From an uncultured Bacilli bacterium (GTDB lineage: Bacteria; Bacillota_I; Bacilli_A; RF39; UBA660), in assembly GCA_944332645.1 (NCBI GenBank), contig CALVKK010000003.1, positions 1 through 26,182 on the forward strand: a stretch of DNA of 26,182 nucleotides, in the 5' to 3' direction. The notes under the pieces are model-generated. The model was not told the origin of the DNA, did not search any database, and saw only the letters and a program-made list of their open reading frames with translations. The stretch's first letter is position 1. Each line of letters opens with the position of its first letter. Of the stretch, positions 22,981-26,182 are shown piece by piece. Both the position numbers and the translations under genes were made by a program.

Positions 22981-23202
22981 ATGCGATTGAGTGAACTTCA
23001 AAGTAAAAATATTATTACTACAGATGGGAAACTGATCGGTAATATTGTTGATGTAGTTATCGATAATGGTTCGATTAAATATTTGATTGTTGAGAAAAGC
23101 AAATTTTTAATTTCAAGATTTACTTCTAAAGACGAAATTGAAGTTAAATGGGATCAGATTAAAACGATTGGTGACGATGTAATTATAGTTTCTCATGACT
23201 GA
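22981..23202 (+). CDS. ylmC: YlmC/YmxH-family PRC-barrel protein
   Basis: A 73-residue single PRC-barrel protein: MRLSELQSKNIITTDGKLIG, then strands NIVDVVIDNGSIKYLIVEK and EIEVKWDQIKTIGDDVIIV. PRC barrels are small beta domains used in protein-RNA or protein-protein contacts; the YlmC/YmxH family is associated with sporulation and often lies by sigG or division genes. No function has been demonstrated to my knowledge. The start is ATG 22981 eight bases after AGGTGAT; a GTG inside that SD is not used. It is 26 bases after sigG and probably co-transcribed, and both end at the hairpin at 23287. Confidence 0.85.
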   Translation: MRLSELQSKNIITTDGKLIGNIVDVVIDNGSIKYLIVEKSKFLISRFTSKDEIEVKWDQIKTIGDDVIIVSHD

Positions 23203-23284
23203 TTTTAGTGCTTCTGTTTTAGTTAAAGTATTTTATATTGAGCTACTATTAATTGATAGAAAATTATTATTAATGTTCAGATAC

Positions 23285-23313
23285 TGGACTAATTAATTAT
23301 TTTTTGATATAAT
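23285..23313 (+). promoter_or_regulatory. Extended -10 promoter of the RNase J2-like gene, inside an inverted repeat
   Basis: TGGACT at 23285-23290, 17 bases, then TATAAT at 23308-23313 preceded by TGA. The elements overlap the arms of the hairpin at 23287-23322. Transcription would begin near 23320, so the transcript would not contain the whole stem. Confidence 0.6.
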
Positions 23314-23328
23314 TAATTAGTCTTTTTA
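23287..23328 (+). terminator. Strong terminator hairpin after sigG-ylmC
   Basis: GACTAATTAATTAT at 23287-23300 pairs perfectly with ATAATTAATTAGTC at 23309-23322 (14 bp) around TTTTTGAT, followed by TTTTTAATTT. It lies about 85 bases after ylmC and overlaps the next promoter. Confidence 0.85.
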
Positions 23329-23340
23329 ATTTACATAAGA

Positions 23341-23347
23341 AAGGAGG
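23341..23347 (+). promoter_or_regulatory. Ribosome binding site that fixes the rnjB start
   Basis: AAGGAGG ends two bases before an in-frame ATG (23350), too close to use, and eight bases before the in-frame GTG at 23356, which is therefore the better start. Confidence 0.7.
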
Positions 23348-23355
23348 TTATGAAT

Positions 23356-24996
23356 GTGAGTAAAATAAAAATTTTCGCATTAGGTGGTTTAAATGAAATT
23401 GGTAAAAACATGTATGTTATTGAAGTTGATGATGAAATCTATGTTTTTGAAGCTGGTTTAAAATATGCAGATGATAAGATGCTAGGAGTGGATTATATCA
23501 TACCTAACTATGATTATTTAATTAATAATAAAAATCGTATTCGCGGTTTGTTTTTATCACATGGTCATGATGAACAAATGGGAGCTATTCCTGATATTAT
23601 ACATGATTTACCTGATTTAAGAATATATGGTACAAAATTTACTTTAGAATTATTGCAAGAAGAATTAAATGATGAAAATTTAAAAGCTAATTTAATTGAG
23701 TTGAAACCTCATAAAAAAATTAAAGTTGGTAAAAACTATCTTTTCCCTATTAGTTTATCTCATAGTGTTCCAGGTAGTGTTGGGTATGTTTTGTATACTA
23801 ATGATGGAGCTATTTTTTATACAGGTCATTTTGTTTTTGATCCTTCGATGCAAGGATCATATAAAACAGATATTGGCAAATTAGCATATGTTGGTAAACA
23901 AGGTGTTCTTTGTTTATTAAGTGAATCACTATACGCCGATAAAGTTGGCTATACTTCTCCAAAACATCGTAGTTATAGTTATCTAAAAGAAATTATAAAT
24001 AAATATAATAGTCGCATTCTGATTAATATTTTTCAAGGACAATTTTATCGTATGCAAGAACTTTTTAACGCTGTAACTGATGCTGATCGTAAAATTGTCA
24101 TCCTTGGTAAAAAGTTGGAAAGTAGTTTAATTAAAGCCATTAATGATGGGTATATTAATTTTAATAAATCGCGAATCGGTAATATTCATCATTTAGACAA
24201 TAATTCCATCGTGATTGTTTCTGATGAACGCGAAAAACCTTTTTCTAATATTAAACGAATTGTGAGAGGTTATGATAAGTTTATTACTTTAAATGAGGAA
24301 GATACGATTGTTTTTGCTTCGCCAGTTTATGATGGAATGGAACGAAGTGCAACAAATTTGTTTGATGAGATTGCTAAAAAGGGCTGTAATTTAATCACTA
24401 TGTCCGATAAAAATTTCTATTCACTACATGCTTCAAGTGAAGATTTAATGTTAATGCTTAATTTAATGCAACCAAAATACTATTTTCCTGTAAATGGTGA
24501 ATATCGTCATCAAGTAGCCAATAGTGATGTCGCAAAATTAATGGGAATGAAAGAAGAAAACATTATCTTGAACTTAAACGGTGATGTAACGACTTTTATC
24601 GATGGTAATTTAGTTTATGACAACGAAAAGATCAAAGTTGACGATATTTTAATAGATGGTAAAACTGTTGGTGATGTCGGCGAATTAGTTATTAAAGATC
24701 GAGAAATGTTAGGTGAAAATGGAATTGTTTTAGTAGTAGCTATTATTGATAAATTAACTAAGAAAATTTTATCAGGCCCAGAAATTGTAACTAAAGGTTT
24801 TGTTTACGTTAAAGAAAATAACGATTTAATTAATGAGGCTGAAAAAATGGCTTTAGATATTATCAAAAACAATACTAAGGTTTCTTATATAGATTACAAC
24901 AAAACCAAGAATGAAATAAGAGATAAGATTGGTAAATATTTTTATCAAGAAACGGAGTCTAAGCCGATTATTTTGATTATGATGCAAGAAGTTTAA
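23356..24996 (+). CDS. rnjB: RNase J2-like metallo-beta-lactamase/beta-CASP protein with degenerate active site
   Basis: A 546-residue RNase J-type protein with the usual order: metallo-beta-lactamase halves around a beta-CASP domain and a C-terminal domain (KILSGPEIVTKGFVYVKEN, ending PIILIMMQEV). RNase J1/J2 form a complex that degrades and matures mRNA. The HxHxDH motif reads HGHDEQ (H69, H71, but E73 and Q74 in place of Asp and His). H136 is kept in SLSHSVPGS. The Asp of TGDFKFD is His158 (TGHFVFD). The HxSGHA motif reads FYSLHAS (354-360) and the last His is Asn380 in PVNGEYR. Bacillus RNase J2 also has DEN-type and PVNGEYR changes but keeps more of the rest. It is likely a structural partner of an RNase J1 encoded elsewhere. 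Terminator overlaps the stop. Confidence 0.82.
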   Translation: MSKIKIFALGGLNEIGKNMYVIEVDDEIYVFEAGLKYADDKMLGVDYIIPNYDYLINNKNRIRGLFLSHGHDEQMGAIPDIIHDLPDLRIYGTKFTLELLQEELNDENLKANLIELKPHKKIKVGKNYLFPISLSHSVPGSVGYVLYTNDGAIFYTGHFVFDPSMQGSYKTDIGKLAYVGKQGVLCLLSESLYADKVGYTSPKHRSYSYLKEIINKYNSRILINIFQGQFYRMQELFNAVTDADRKIVILGKKLESSLIKAINDGYINFNKSRIGNIHHLDNNSIVIVSDEREKPFSNIKRIVRGYDKFITLNEEDTIVFASPVYDGMERSATNLFDEIAKKGCNLITMSDKNFYSLHASSEDLMLMLNLMQPKYYFPVNGEYRHQVANSDVAKLMGMKEENIILNLNGDVTTFIDGNLVYDNEKIKVDDILIDGKTVGDVGELVIKDREMLGENGIVLVVAIIDKLTKKILSGPEIVTKGFVYVKENNDLINEAEKMALDIIKNNTKVSYIDYNKTKNEIRDKIGKYFYQETESKPIILIMMQEV

Positions 24997-25010
24997 TACT
25001 TCTTTTTTTA
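24986..25010 (+). terminator. Terminator of the RNase J2-like gene
   Basis: AAGAAGT at 24986-24992 pairs with ACTTCTT at 24998-25004 around TTAAT and is followed by a T-run to 25009. The TAA stop (24994-24996) is in the loop. Confidence 0.85.
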
Positions 25011-25039
25011 TTGCTTTTTAAGATCAAATAATATATAAT
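25011..25039 (+). promoter_or_regulatory. Promoter of the prepilin-like gene
   Basis: TATAAT at 25034-25039 with TTGCTT at 25011-25016 and a 17-base spacer. The -35 is weak (three of six). Confidence 0.5.
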
Positions 25040-25068
25040 AAAATTAGTAGATAATTGAGGGAGAATGT

Positions 25069-26182
25069 ATGAAAAAAGGTTTTACTTTAATTGAATTGTT
25101 GGCTACAATTATCATACTTAGTATAATTGTGTTGATAACTTATCCGATTGTTAATAGTGCAATTATAAAAAGTAAAGAAAAAGCTTTAGAAAGAACAATA
25201 GAAACGATTGAAAAAGCAGCTTTAAATTATAGTGTTGTCAATGATTTGGGTTACTCACAAGAAAAGAGTGGGATATCATTAGAAACTCTCAAAAATTCTG
25301 GGTTTCTGGAAGGTGAATTGATAGATCCTATCACTAATTATGAACTTAAAGGTTGTGTAGTTTATTATTGGGATAGTTCGATGAATCAGTATGTGTTTGA
25401 ATATAGTCAAAATTGTGAAGATTATAGTGATGATAATCCATATTTGATTATGGGATATCGAGAGGATTTAATAAATGAAAATGGATGGGCAAGGGAAAAT
25501 ATAGCGGTAACCATGACTGCTAATGGTAAAATTACTTATTGTCTTAGTGATAATGAATGTATTCCTAATTTAAATTTACAATCTGGAATTAATACAAAAT
25601 TTATAACTCAAGAAGGTACAAATTATTTATGTGCTGTTGCCACTAATAATATGGGTAGTACAGATAAACAATGTGTAAATATTAATCTAGACAAAACAGC
25701 ACCAACAGCAGGTACAGCAACATTTACAGGTACATTAGGAAGCAATAATTGGTATACAACAAATGTAGGGGTGAATGTAAGAAATGGAACAGATAGTTTG
25801 TCAGGCCATGCAAGTACGACTTCAGATGTGTTAAATATAACGACCAATACAACTGGTACAAATGTCAGAATAACGACAACTGATTTAGCAGGAAATAGTA
25901 GTACAAGGGATTATACAATCAAAGTCGATAAAAATATGCCATCAATAACCAGAAAAGTCAGCAGTGTAGAAATAACAGAAGGAGATAGTTATTCAGTAAC
26001 AAATTTATATACAGTAAGCTATTCGATCAGTGGTGGAAGTGTTGTATGTAAAAATGGAAATGCAGTAATAACAAACTTAAGTAGTTTATCTACGGGAAAT
26101 TATACAATAACCTGTACAGCAACAGGAGGAAATGGATTTGTAGATATGGCAACAATAACTGTCGAAGTAAAAGCGAAAGTGC
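25069..26182 (+). CDS. Prepilin-type surface protein with Ig-like modules (3' end cut off)
   Basis: An open frame of at least 371 codons runs off the right edge. ATG 25069 follows GAGGGAG. The N-terminus is a class III signal: KKG then FTLIELLATIIIL, so prepilin peptidase would cut after Gly4, with Glu at position +5 of the mature protein and a ~20-residue hydrophobic helix. The helix continues as KSKEKALERTIETIEKAALN, and residues to ~125 form a small pilin-like head with C96 and C116. From ~125 to 205 there is a Cys-containing module (C158, C164, C188, C202), then Ig-like modules opening at DKTAPTAGTATFTG (~208) and DKNMPSIT (~283) with a DLAGNSS strand. Codon choice shifts from ~25690 toward ACA, GCA and GTA. 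It looks like an adhesin built on a pilin stem. No pilus assembly gene is in view. Confidence 0.8.
   Translation, partial: MKKGFTLIELLATIIILSIIVLITYPIVNSAIIKSKEKALERTIETIEKAALNYSVVNDLGYSQEKSGISLETLKNSGFLEGELIDPITNYELKGCVVYYWDSSMNQYVFEYSQNCEDYSDDNPYLIMGYREDLINENGWARENIAVTMTANGKITYCLSDNECIPNLNLQSGINTKFITQEGTNYLCAVATNNMGSTDKQCVNINLDKTAPTAGTATFTGTLGSNNWYTTNVGVNVRNGTDSLSGHASTTSDVLNITTNTTGTNVRITTTDLAGNSSTRDYTIKVDKNMPSITRKVSSVEITEGDSYSVTNLYTVSYSISGGSVVCKNGNAVITNLSSLSTGNYTITCTATGGNGFVDMATITVEVKAKV

Noticed and set aside
25623..25847. Minus-strand open frame of 74 codons near the right edge
   Set aside because: It is antisense to the prepilin-like gene, has no SD and no recognisable domain.

Overview
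The window is a 26 kb piece of a low-GC (about 30% G+C by eye) Gram-positive chromosome, gene-dense and with short intergenic gaps. It carries housekeeping genes of the Bacilli (Mini-III RNase tail, rlmB, sigH, dnaG, rpoD, rpsL-rpsG-fusA-tuf, a signal peptidase), a sporulation sigma factor (sigG) followed by ylmC, and cell-wall genes (FemAB-type transferase, LCP-type wall polymer transferase). This points to a walled, probably endospore-forming anaerobe. The A+T bias, the Ig-rich surface proteins and the 2-hydroxyacyl-CoA dehydratase-activase-type operon would fit an uncultured gut lineage near Erysipelotrichia or RF39/TANB77-like Bacilli. That placement is inference; the sequence alone does not fix the taxon.

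Layout. 1-1330: mrnC tail, rlmB and sigH, overlapping and co-directional, facing a DUF6512-like membrane protein gene on the minus strand. 1977-4782: dnaG-rpoD operon. 4869-5788: a Nudix/winged-helix regulator (NrtR-like, Nudix box degraded) coupled to a 62-residue membrane protein. 5893-10290: str operon (rpsL, rpsG, fusA) and tuf with its own promoter and a clear terminator. 10312-15390: signal peptidase I, a small PH-like protein and a 1296-residue Ig-repeat surface protein. 15391-16720: FemAB-type transferase on the minus strand. 16760-19633: three overlapping genes matching the COG3580, COG3581 and COG1924 types (ATP-driven Fe-S activase plus two partner proteins of unknown function). 19716-21611: LCP protein with a Pro-Glu spacer and an Ig-like tail. 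21608-22090: ferritin-like diiron protein (minus). 22181-23202: sigG-ylmC. 23356-24996: an RNase J2-like protein with most metal ligands replaced. 25069 to the end: a prepilin-type protein with Ig-like modules, cut by the window edge.

How the parts fit. Information processing (rRNA methylation, priming, sigma factors, translation, RNA decay) fills most of the first 10 kb and returns near the end. Surface construction (signal peptidase, Ig-repeat protein, interpeptide-bridge transferase, LCP ligase, pilin-like protein) fills much of the rest. The least understood unit is the three-gene activase operon, which has every cysteine expected for an ATP-gated [4Fe-4S] electron donor but no classical dehydratase subunits beside it. 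Other points worth a second look are an Ile in place of the near-invariant Pro91 of ribosomal protein S12, terminator hairpins that contain the stop codons of the genes they end, and a perfect 14-bp hairpin that seems to serve both as terminator for sigG-ylmC and as promoter region for the RNase J2-like gene. No gene-free stretch exceeds 300 bases, and no rRNA, tRNA, CRISPR array or insertion sequence was seen.
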